Assembly (NCBI GenBank): GCA_002316835.1
Contig: DCEG01000056.1
Location: 1 to 33,124 of the forward strand
Length of the DNA stretch: 33,124 nt
Source of the DNA: Bacteroidales bacterium UBA1035
GTDB taxonomy: Bacteria > Bacteroidota > Bacteroidia > Bacteroidales > Dysgonomonadaceae
Direction: 5' to 3'
In this document: piece after piece, positions 17,720 to 24,099 of the stretch
How positions within the stretch are numbered: the first letter of the stretch is position 1
Layout of the letters: every line of letters begins with the position of its first letter
The notes under the pieces: generated by a model
What the model saw: the letters and a program-made list of their open reading frames with translations, nothing else
Told to the model about the DNA's origin: nothing
Database searches by the model: none
Translations under genes and position numbers: made by a program

Positions 17720-18121
17720 TTACTCTTCCAATCCGGCTAAAATTTTACTAAAATTCTCCATATGATTAGCAAATGGTTCGGCACAAACAGAACACAACGC
17801 TGCCATACGAATACGCTTCGGATTGATATTTTTTTCCGTCATCAGTTTCTGAGACTCCAGAATAATATCGTTTGTACGCTCAGGACAACTCGAACTATAG
17901 GAACATTCGTGGCCGTCTGCAGCTATAAAAACGCCATCAAATCCTTTTTCAAGTGCGTGAAGAATCCAACGTGGTTTGACTCCCGATGAACAGGGCATAT
18001 TGATGACGTAAACAGAAGGAGAATAGTGTATTTTTCTCAATCCTGCCTGGTCAATTCCCGGATCGGAAATCTTATCGGTGGAAAACACCAAAATTTTGGG
18101 AGATTTATTATCGTTCGACAT
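17720..18121 (-). CDS. MvhD/FlpD-like electron-transfer protein lacking the first Cys pair
   Basis: Small cytoplasmic protein of 133 residues from the chosen start MSNDNKSPK at 18121; the longer frame from 18181 adds 20 residues that look like leader. It aligns with MvhD/FlpD (FrhD family), which holds a [2Fe-2S] cluster and links HdrA to an electron donor: NMPCSSGVKPRWILHALEKGFDGVFIAADGHEC-type block with Cys44 and Cys73, Cys79 in SYSSSCPE, and a C-terminal CSVC pair (110, 113). In typical members the N-terminus reads FxCxxC; here that place is FSTDKISDPGID, with no Cys. The cluster may be missing or bound differently. It lies between tusA and hdrA, 26 bases ahead of the latter. Confidence 0.78.
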   Translation of the reverse strand: MSNDNKSPKILVFSTDKISDPGIDQAGLRKIHYSPSVYVINMPCSSGVKPRWILHALEKGFDGVFIAADGHECSYSSSCPERTNDIILESQKLMTEKNINPKRIRMAALCSVCAEPFANHMENFSKILAGLEE

Positions 18122-18200
18122 AGATAAATAATGATAAGAATAAAACTGACGTTTCCTAACGCCAGAAAGCATTACAGACAAAATTTTGTTTTATTTTCTT

Positions 18201-18235
18201 AATACGCAATGCGGTTCAGAACCGCATTGCGTATT
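18201..18235. repeat. Perfect 17-base inverted repeat (strong hairpin) inside the operon
   Basis: Arms aatacgcaatgcggttc (18201-18217) and gaaccgcattgcgtatt (18219-18235) around one base. It lies in the 124-base gap between tusA and the MvhD-like gene. No U-run follows on either strand (aagaaaataaaac on the transcribed side), so it is not a classical terminator. It may stabilise or process the operon mRNA, be a mobile hairpin element, or bind a protein. Confidence 0.85.
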
Positions 18236-18245
18236 CTTCAAAAAA

Positions 18246-18497
18246 TTATTCTTTGATCAAAAACAAACGACTGAAGCTGTCTTCGTCGTAAAAACCGAGG
18301 TATTCGTGTCCTACTTTTTCGCACCAACGAGGGATATCGCTTTTAGTACCTTCATCAGCCGATAAGATTTCCATAATTTCGCCCGATTCAATTTCTCCGA
18401 TGGCTTTTTTTGCTGCCAAAAGTGGCCCGGGACAAGCTGTACCGCGTGCATCTACTGTTAAATTGGATTTTACTGCTTTTAATTCTTCTGTTGTCAT
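18246..18497 (-). CDS. tusA: TusA-family sulfur carrier protein
   Basis: Small cytoplasmic sulfur carrier of 83 residues, the usual TusA size. The key signature is ARGTACPGPLLAAKKAI with the persulfide-carrying Cys22 in the CPGP motif; the following strand pair (GEIMEILSADEGTKSDIPRW) is also typical. TusA takes sulfane sulfur from persulfide donors and passes it to acceptors. Neighbouring genes encode a DsrE2-like sulfurtransferase and Hdr-type subunits, an association known from sulfur-metabolising bacteria, so dedicated sulfur delivery to this Hdr-like complex is more likely than a role in tRNA thiolation. It is 73 bases downstream of the DsrE2-like gene. Confidence 0.95.
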   Translation of the reverse strand: MTTEELKAVKSNLTVDARGTACPGPLLAAKKAIGEIESGEIMEILSADEGTKSDIPRWCEKVGHEYLGFYDEDSFSRLFLIKE

Positions 18498-18570
18498 AAT
18501 TTCGCTTTTTATAATGATTAATAATTTAATTTGTTGTCTTATGTCTTGGCTCTAAAAATCTTGGTTCTGA

Positions 18571-19137
18571 CTAAATAAACCACTGCATACTGCTTTCTCC
18601 AGCATCAGCAACAAATGTGGTGGCTCCGGCATAACGAAGATATGGGTAATCGATGATTTCTTCTTTTTTGAATCCCATCAAATCCATCGACATTTCACAA
18701 ACGGTGATCTCTATTCCAAGTTCGGCCGCCTGCTTAAACATTTCGTCGAGCGACATTACATTTTTCTTTTTCATCAGGTTTTTAATCATCATCGGCCCCA
18801 TGCCCAACATGTTCATATTGGATAGTTTCAGATGATTCCTGCTTTTTGGAAGCATCATCCCAAACATTTTTGAGATAAAATCTTTTCCTTTCGGTCTTTT
18901 CTTCGGATCACGAAGAGCAGCCAATGCCCAAAAAGAAAAGAAGAGTTTTACCTTAGTATCCATTACAGCAGCTGCCAGCGAAATAATCATTGCAGCCAGA
19001 ATTTTATCCATATCACCCGATACAATGGCAATAGACAACTGATCTTTACGGGAATTTTCGATCCGGGTGGTTTTTGCTTTCAGCTTTTCTAATTCCGCTT
19101 GAAGCTTCTCCACAGTTATGGGATTTGTAGTTTCCAT
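18571..19137 (-). CDS. dsrE2: DsrE2-like sulfurtransferase (DsrE/DsrF/DrsH-like family)
   Basis: Protein of 188 residues, first gene of the leftward operon. A charged N-terminal helix (EKLQAELEKLKAK) precedes the DsrE2 core: LSIAIVSGDMDKILAAMI, VKLFFSFWALAALRD, the Met-rich stretch KLSNMNMLGMGP and the active block ITVCEMSMDLMG, with Cys147 in the place of the conserved persulfide Cys. That is the only Cys in the protein. The ending ATTFVADAGESSMQWFI matches the family. In sulfur oxidisers, DsrE2 and TusA genes commonly sit with Hdr-like or Dsr genes and exchange sulfane sulfur. Membrane association through the hydrophobic stretches is possible. A possible leftward -7 element is at 19172-19179. 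Confidence 0.9.
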   Translation of the reverse strand: METTNPITVEKLQAELEKLKAKTTRIENSRKDQLSIAIVSGDMDKILAAMIISLAAAVMDTKVKLFFSFWALAALRDPKKRPKGKDFISKMFGMMLPKSRNHLKLSNMNMLGMGPMMIKNLMKKKNVMSLDEMFKQAAELGIEITVCEMSMDLMGFKKEEIIDYPYLRYAGATTFVADAGESSMQWFI

Positions 19138-19171
19138 TTAAATAGATGTTTTTGAATGAATTAATACAATG

Positions 19172-19179
19172 CAAATTAA
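19172..19179 (-). promoter_or_regulatory. Possible -7 element of the dsrE2-tusA-hdr operon
   Basis: On the minus strand TTAATTTG differs from TAnnTTTG in one of its fixed bases and lies 34 bases before the first gene. No -33 element is seen. With a start site near 19168, the Crp-type palindrome would be centred about 75 bases upstream, a place where Crp proteins can activate. Confidence 0.3.
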
Positions 19180-19234
19180 AGATATTTTTCTCTAATTGTT
19201 TGTCTTAATTGGGGTGAACATTCTTACTTTATTT

Positions 19235-19250
19235 TGTGATATATATCACA
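19235..19250. promoter_or_regulatory. Crp-type operator between the divergent regulator and the Hdr operon
   Basis: TGTGATATATATCACA is a perfect 16-base palindrome with the TGTGA-N6-TCACA layout of Crp sites. It lies 20 bases before the Crp-family gene and 97 bases before the dsrE2-like gene. The regulator's recognition helix has Arg187, Glu188 and Arg192, the same spacing as Crp Arg180, Glu181 and Arg185 that read TGTGA. Autoregulation and control of the operon are therefore likely. Confidence 0.8.
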
Positions 19251-19258
19251 TTTTTCTT

Positions 19259-19266
19259 TAATTTTG
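19259..19266 (+). promoter_or_regulatory. -7 element of the Crp-family gene
   Basis: TAATTTTG fits TAnnTTTG and ends four bases before the ATG at 19271. The transcript would start at or next to the start codon, so the mRNA is either leaderless, uses a later start (Met25), or is made from another promoter upstream. The operator covers the -33 region. Confidence 0.45.
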
Positions 19267-19270
19267 TGGA

Positions 19271-19948
19271 ATGAAGAACGAATGTATTGATTGTGCCTGT
19301 GTGATAAAATCATCGAGCACACTAAAAAATTGCCAGATTGAAATGCTGGAAAACAACCACGCTGTGGTAAAGTTCCGCAGGGGAGATTCCATTATTAAAC
19401 AAGGAGTTTTCTCCACAAACGTGATTTTTCTACGAAAAGGATTGGCTAAACTTCATATTACCGGTCCATATCACGAACAGATAGTCCGGCTAATAAAAGC
19501 ACCAACTTATTTGGGTTTACCTACCACATTGGGTAATAAAATAAATCAGTATAGCGTCACAGCCGTGCTGGATTCGGAGGTATGTTTCATCGACATTGAA
19601 GTTTTTAGAAGGGTACTGGAGGAAAACAGGGATTTTTCTTCGTACATCATTATGGAGTTGTCTAAAAGTGAACTGGAAGCATATCGGAGATGCGCCAACC
19701 GCACACAAAAACAAACCCGCGGTAATCTTGCCGATGTATTGCTTGATTTTTCCGATAATATTTTCAACTCAGACGAGTTTGTTCTTCCCATTTCTCAATC
19801 GGATATCGGGAATTGGGTCGATGCAGGAAGGGAAAGCATCAACCGCGTTCTTTCGGAATTCACCGCGGACGGCCTTATAGAGATGACCGGGAGAAACGTA
19901 AAGATTCTCGATAAAAAACTACTAAAAATGATTAGCCATAATGGCTGA
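19271..19948 (+). CDS. Crp/Fnr-family transcriptional regulator
   Basis: Regulator of 225 residues. The N-terminal cyclic-nucleotide-binding-type beta-roll (about 28-115, with KFRRGDSIIKQG and VIFLRKGLAKLHITG) is followed by a dimer helix and a winged helix-turn-helix: ISQSDIGNWVDAGRESINRVLSEF (174-197). Its recognition residues R187, E188 and R192 are Crp-like rather than Fnr-like. The extreme N-terminus is cysteine-rich (C5, C8, C10, C21), and C105 in SEVCFID occupies the place of Fnr Cys122, so Fe-S, redox or persulfide sensing is possible; the Cys spacing does not match E. coli Fnr. It is divergent from the Hdr/TusA/DsrE2 operon with the palindrome between them, and is its likely regulator. 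Confidence 0.93.
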   Translation: MKNECIDCACVIKSSSTLKNCQIEMLENNHAVVKFRRGDSIIKQGVFSTNVIFLRKGLAKLHITGPYHEQIVRLIKAPTYLGLPTTLGNKINQYSVTAVLDSEVCFIDIEVFRRVLEENRDFSSYIIMELSKSELEAYRRCANRTQKQTRGNLADVLLDFSDNIFNSDEFVLPISQSDIGNWVDAGRESINRVLSEFTADGLIEMTGRNVKILDKKLLKMISHNG

Positions 19949-19955
19949 AAAATCT

Positions 19956-20570
19956 TTATTTCAAAAGATTCAACCCATCCTTTGCCGATTGGTCGGTTGG
20001 AGAAATGATAAGAACGGTGTTGAACAGCCGTTGTGCATCGGTTTTTTTACCGAGAAAATACTTTGTCCAGGCACTCATTAGCGTTGAATAATAATCGAAC
20101 GGATACATAGTCTGCACCATATCGAAATATTTTTCAGCTTGGATAAATTCTTTCCGATAATAATAAATATTTCCCAACGCATAGTTTACTTTCGAATTTC
20201 CTTTGTCCAGCGCAAGGATTTTTTTATACACGGCCTCCAGTTCATCGGTTTTCTTCTGTGCGTCCAGGGGATAACAAATTCCCAACAAAGCTTCCACAGC
20301 CTGTGGTGCCAGACTTATGGCCTGATTATAAAACTTTTTACTGCTTTCATAATCTTTAGCCAGATAATATAGCCAGCCGAGCCGCAACGCTTTGTGATAA
20401 TCGTATCCGTTCAAAACATTCAATTCGCTGATGGCTTTCTGATAATCACCCGATGATTCGTACTGATAACTGTTTGCAAAAATCTGCGATGGGTTTACCT
20501 GTGCCGAAACACTTACAGCAATCGCAAATAAAAGAATTATCAACCCCTGTTTTTTATTTAAAAGTTCCAT
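19956..20570 (-). CDS. Exported tetratricopeptide-repeat protein
   Basis: Protein of 204 residues with a signal peptide (LIILLFAIAVSVSAQ) and about four TPR units: SYQYESSGDYQKAISELNVL, RLGWLYYLAKDYESSKKFYN, VNYALGNIYYYRKEFIQAEKYF and MSAWTKYFLGKKTDAQRLFN. TPRs are protein-binding scaffolds. Its start overlaps the end of the upstream TPR/beta-barrel gene by 13 bases, so the two are translationally coupled and probably form a periplasm-outer membrane pair. It is the last gene of the leftward cluster, and its end abuts the convergent Crp gene with only seven bases between. No specific function can be given. Confidence 0.85.
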   Translation of the reverse strand: MELLNKKQGLIILLFAIAVSVSAQVNPSQIFANSYQYESSGDYQKAISELNVLNGYDYHKALRLGWLYYLAKDYESSKKFYNQAISLAPQAVEALLGICYPLDAQKKTDELEAVYKKILALDKGNSKVNYALGNIYYYRKEFIQAEKYFDMVQTMYPFDYYSTLMSAWTKYFLGKKTDAQRLFNTVLIISPTDQSAKDGLNLLK

Positions 20571-21934
20571 GACAATGCAAAATTAAATAATTGATTATTG
20601 TATTTATAAGTGGTACTGCTTGTTGATGAGTATGCGTACCCTTCTCGTTGTTGCCATTGATATCCGGCAGATATCATTGTTTTCTTAAAAAAGTAAGATA
20701 GTGAAAGCCCGGCAATTGCTTTCACAGGATCGTAGGTATCATAAACAAGAAACGAGCGTTCGGTTATATAATTCTGATGATTTCCAATGCTTACGGTTCC
20801 ATCGAGCCACAATTGTTTTGCTAATTTTACACCCAGGCTCTGAGAAAAAATAAATTGAGTATCTGTCCATGCGTTTTGGTTGTGAACAAAAGCAACACCC
20901 GTTGTTCCGTAAAAATCGAGGTTTCCCATTGGATAAAAGGTTAGCGATCCCTTTGCCTGATACTGATGTCCGCCTCCAAAATTGGAATAAGCTACAGCAA
21001 TTTCCGGTAAAGTGTACACAAAGCGTTTGTTGAGAAAAGCCAGGATAGAAAATGTCGAACTAGTGTTTCCGGTTGATGTGGTGTAATAAATGGAAGGATA
21101 ATAGAAGCCTCCACCGGGTCTACCGCCTCCACCACCAGGGCCATATCCTCCCGCTCTAGTGCCACCTGTGTAAATTGCACTGGCAGTTGTTGAATAAGTA
21201 GTTCCTTTATCTATTTTTTCGATGTTGTAATAACCGCCTGCGAATCCCCAGGTAATGTTATTTTCAGTAAAGAATTCCAATGCGCTGATCAATTGATGTT
21301 GCGACAGATTGTCTTCTTTGAGTATATTACCGGTTCTGGAGCGTTGAAATTCAGTGTTGTATAATTGATAACCCAATTTTAATTTAGCTCTATCCGATAA
21401 CTTGAATCCTATACCGAAGGCAGCGTAAGCCATATTTTGAAACTGATTCAAAGAGTCAGTTCCGGCAAGATTGGTCTCAATATCGGGTTTGTTATCGTTA
21501 GCCATGTATCCTCCGGAGAGTGATACAAAATCCACGGCCGAGGGTTTGTAACCAATGGCTGCTTGTGCATGCGGCACCAACGATTTGACCGTAATATTGG
21601 CATTTTCTTTCTGTCCGCTCAACAGATAGGAGTAATAAAGGCTTTCCTGCAAAGCTGGGTCAGTGGGAGTTTCCGATAATGTTTTTTTGTAAAATTCGGC
21701 CGCTTTCGCATAATTTTTCAACTCGTAGTAGGCAATTGCCGTCCGATAATTGAGGTAATAAAAATCGATATTCTGTTCGTGGGCTTCTTTGCTCGTTTCA
21801 ATCAGATTTTTATAATCCTTGTTCAGGTATTGCTGATACGTGAGGCTGTCGATTTGTGATCTGCGCAAACTGTCCTGTGCATTTAGCGACATCACAGCCA
21901 TAGCGATAATAAAAGTTATACCCAATCGATACAT
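20558..21934 (-). CDS. TPR plus outer-membrane beta-barrel protein with glycine-rich insert
   Basis: Exported protein of 458 residues with signal peptide MYRLGITFIIAMAVMSLNAQ. Residues about 30-125 contain TPR-like helices (YYLNYRTAIAYYELKNYAKA, then FYKKTLSETPTDPALQESLY). From about 130 on, alternating amphipathic strands ending in FNFALSWNF, with an aromatic last residue, indicate an outer-membrane beta-barrel. A glycine-rich stretch lies at 257-277 (GGYGPGGGGGRPGGG), probably in a loop. It overlaps the preceding M23 gene by 19 bases and the next TPR gene by 13, so all three are coupled. It may form an outer-membrane port or anchor for the system. I do not recognise a specific family beyond TPR plus barrel. 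Confidence 0.82.
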   Translation of the reverse strand: MYRLGITFIIAMAVMSLNAQDSLRRSQIDSLTYQQYLNKDYKNLIETSKEAHEQNIDFYYLNYRTAIAYYELKNYAKAAEFYKKTLSETPTDPALQESLYYSYLLSGQKENANITVKSLVPHAQAAIGYKPSAVDFVSLSGGYMANDNKPDIETNLAGTDSLNQFQNMAYAAFGIGFKLSDRAKLKLGYQLYNTEFQRSRTGNILKEDNLSQHQLISALEFFTENNITWGFAGGYYNIEKIDKGTTYSTTASAIYTGGTRAGGYGPGGGGGRPGGGFYYPSIYYTTSTGNTSSTFSILAFLNKRFVYTLPEIAVAYSNFGGGHQYQAKGSLTFYPMGNLDFYGTTGVAFVHNQNAWTDTQFIFSQSLGVKLAKQLWLDGTVSIGNHQNYITERSFLVYDTYDPVKAIAGLSLSYFFKKTMISAGYQWQQREGYAYSSTSSTTYKYNNQLFNFALSWNF

Positions 21935-23487
21935 AATTCTTGTTTTTGTGAGTTTATTTCGATTCTGTTCTTTAAAACCCTAACCGATGTTTCTTTTTTA
22001 TGTTGTCTGAAAATGAGAGAAGATATGCGAGTATATGTATGATAAACAACTTTCTCAGGATAGTGCACATTATCCACATCGGTCAGTTGCGATTGATATT
22101 TAACACGCGTCAAAATAACAAATGGCGCCAAAAAATCCTGAAACCATTTTGTTCCGAGGGGATGTTCTTTCGTAAGAGGCATTGAATCCTTGATTGGGAT
22201 TTCTTTTTCGTTGGAAAGCAATAGCTTAAAACAGCTTCGGTAGAAGAAATACAATGGCGATGATTTTTTTCCTACAAAGTCGGTAAAATAGAACATGGTT
22301 CCGTCGTTTTCAATGTAAGCTGTTGATTTTGATTTCTCACAGCGTATGTATGTTTTGTTGTACGCATCCGTTGCAATCTGCCACAAAAAATCATCGCCGT
22401 TGTATTTCACATTTAACATTTTACCCGGTTTTGCATCAAACGCATCAAAAGACAAACCCGATAACGGAACATTGAAAATGGTTGAATTTTCTTTTGGAGT
22501 TTCTCCGATGTGCAGTATAGGCCTGTCTTTCGTTTTTTCGAAAAAATACCCTATCGGGTACGGATGCGTTACGGCGCCAATTTCGGGTGTTAACTGCACC
22601 TGAAAATGGATGTGAGGCTCAGGTGATCGTCCTGAATTACCACAAGCAGCAACTACAGTACCTTTCGTTACATAATCGCCGACACGAACTTTGAAACTAT
22701 CTTTTTTCAGGTGACTGATTTGTGTAAAGAGTCCGTTCAGATGATTGATAACAATCGTGTTACCCCAATTCTTTTTGGTATTCACGCTGTTTATCTCATT
22801 GTCATCGGTAATGTTGCTTATCATATACACATAACCGTCTGCAGGAGCGAGAACGGGCTTATTGTAGCAATAAAAATCTTCCTTTTGTGCGCATCGGCCG
22901 AAACAGTTGCTTCCTTCATCATCCGTTATCACAAAATCTAGCGCTTTCCCCCACGCTCCCAAATGCGTAATTGTCCCATCATAACCCTGACTTACCGTCC
23001 ATTGATCCAAAAATGGGAGTTGTAGTTTGAACAACATTTCCTGTCCGAAACGTTGCATATAATTCACATTTTTGTACACTGTTTTTTCGGGATTATAATA
23101 CTGGATATAAGGAAAAATAAAGAATCGGTTCAAGCTACGTTGTCTCAAAATAAACAATACTAATATCGATAATAAGCTGAATGACAGAGTATAAGAAGCC
23201 AGGTCAATACCGGAAATAAGATTTTCGATTCCGGTATAAAAAAGGAAAAGTACCGGAGTAAGCCCAATAACCAGTAAATAGCTGTAGGCATTGGGGATAA
23301 TGAAAAAACTGCCGATAGCCATTCCCCAGAAAATATAGTTTACACCTGCCAGATTTTGAGTCAGTTGTTGAATATCGACTCCCATCATTTTACTCGTGAC
23401 AAACGCGAAGAAAAATCCCAGAAAAGCCACCGTCGATTTAATTCTCGAATGAAACAACAGTGCAATAACTATAATCGCTCCCACCAA
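21916..23487 (-). CDS. Urea-transporter second half fused to M23 metallopeptidase (downstream part of a frameshifted gene)
   Basis: The frame of 523 residues opens with TTG inside a membrane segment. Its first 125 residues are hydrophobic and match the second repeat of a urea transporter. An M23 (LytM/lysostaphin-type) domain follows at about 160-310: His175 and Asp184 in THLGAWGKALDF, His259 in TQISHL, and His292/His294 in EPHIHF, so the zinc site looks complete in the H-x8-D variant. The remaining 210 residues are not recognised. M23 enzymes cut peptidoglycan cross-bridges or act as scaffolds. The start is implausible on its own: the reading frame continues the transporter of the 23469-24086 frame after a one-base shift near 23499-23506. 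The end overlaps the outer-membrane protein gene by 19 bases. Confidence 0.8.
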   Translation of the reverse strand: MVGAIIVIALLFHSRIKSTVAFLGFFFAFVTSKMMGVDIQQLTQNLAGVNYIFWGMAIGSFFIIPNAYSYLLVIGLTPVLFLFYTGIENLISGIDLASYTLSFSLLSILVLFILRQRSLNRFFIFPYIQYYNPEKTVYKNVNYMQRFGQEMLFKLQLPFLDQWTVSQGYDGTITHLGAWGKALDFVITDDEGSNCFGRCAQKEDFYCYNKPVLAPADGYVYMISNITDDNEINSVNTKKNWGNTIVINHLNGLFTQISHLKKDSFKVRVGDYVTKGTVVAACGNSGRSPEPHIHFQVQLTPEIGAVTHPYPIGYFFEKTKDRPILHIGETPKENSTIFNVPLSGLSFDAFDAKPGKMLNVKYNGDDFLWQIATDAYNKTYIRCEKSKSTAYIENDGTMFYFTDFVGKKSSPLYFFYRSCFKLLLSNEKEIPIKDSMPLTKEHPLGTKWFQDFLAPFVILTRVKYQSQLTDVDNVHYPEKVVYHTYTRISSLIFRQHKKETSVRVLKNRIEINSQKQELCIDWV

Positions 23488-24086
23488 AATACTATCGTAA
23501 AGAAAATGGAAGCCATCGTTTTTAGGTAATAATACAGCATTTGGGGAATTTCGGTATTATCGAAAAAGTGAACGGCATTGTACCACGGAACTTTCATCTG
23601 TTCAGCTAAGACTAAAGTAAATCGATCGAACGGGAGAATGGATTGGATATTGGTAAATGTTTTGAACGAAAGGTCAACTACAAACAGCGTAAGCACGAAA
23701 GGCAGCGTGAGAATGGGAACTTTGTATTTGGCAAACAGAGTTTCGAACCAAATCGTGAGCATAAAGCCCAAAATAACGGCAAAAAAGAAAAGAATAAGAA
23801 ACGATGTGTTCACATGAAACTTATACACCATACTCAACCCGATGAAAACGGCATTAAATCCATACAATCCGGTACTGATTTTTTCTTTCGAAAAACCGAG
23901 TATATGCGCGGTCAGATTAGTTAAAATTACTGCCGTAAGCCCACCTAATCCCAACTGATAATCGAGCATGCTCAAAACCAGCAGAATAATGGCGTACCAT
24001 TTGTCCTGCGAAAAAAATATCTGAGCATAGCTATTGATCAAGCCGTTCAAATGCAACGCACCAATAGACTGAACTCTCATTATCAT
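23469..24086 (-). CDS. Urea-transporter-like membrane protein, first half (upstream part of a frameshifted gene)
   Basis: Inner-membrane protein fragment of 205 residues with the first of the two repeats of the UT/urea channel family: YAQIFFSQDKWYAIILLVLS, then TAHILGFSKEKISTGLYGFNA and VFIGLSM. It ends abruptly after KTMASIFFTIVFWWERL. The start of the second repeat, MASIFF followed by DSILVGAIIVIALLFHSR, resumes in the other frame, and the two repeats align when one T is added to a TTT run (plus strand 23499-23501). The intact protein, about 730 residues, would be a urea-transporter/M23 fusion. It begins 13 bases after the decarboxylase gene. Start may be 24086 or 24080. The natural substrate could be urea or another small amide. 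Confidence 0.8.
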   Translation of the reverse strand: MIMRVQSIGALHLNGLINSYAQIFFSQDKWYAIILLVLSMLDYQLGLGGLTAVILTNLTAHILGFSKEKISTGLYGFNAVFIGLSMVYKFHVNTSFLILFFFAVILGFMLTIWFETLFAKYKVPILTLPFVLTLFVVDLSFKTFTNIQSILPFDRFTLVLAEQMKVPWYNAVHFFDNTEIPQMLYYYLKTMASIFFTIVFWWERL

Positions 24087-24099
24087 TCGTTTCTATACT

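Noticed and set aside
18201..18235. Intrinsic terminator inside the Hdr operon
   Set aside because: The hairpin is strong, but no T-run follows on either strand.
11514..19137. Dissimilatory sulfate reduction locus
   Set aside because: QmoC- and HdrA-like genes are present, but AprAB, Sat and DsrAB are absent in the window, and the MvhD-like and GltD-containing subunits differ from Qmo.
21916..23487. Independent M23 peptidase gene starting at TTG 23487
   Set aside because: The start lies inside a transporter helix; a one-base correction joins it to the upstream frame and restores the two-repeat transporter.
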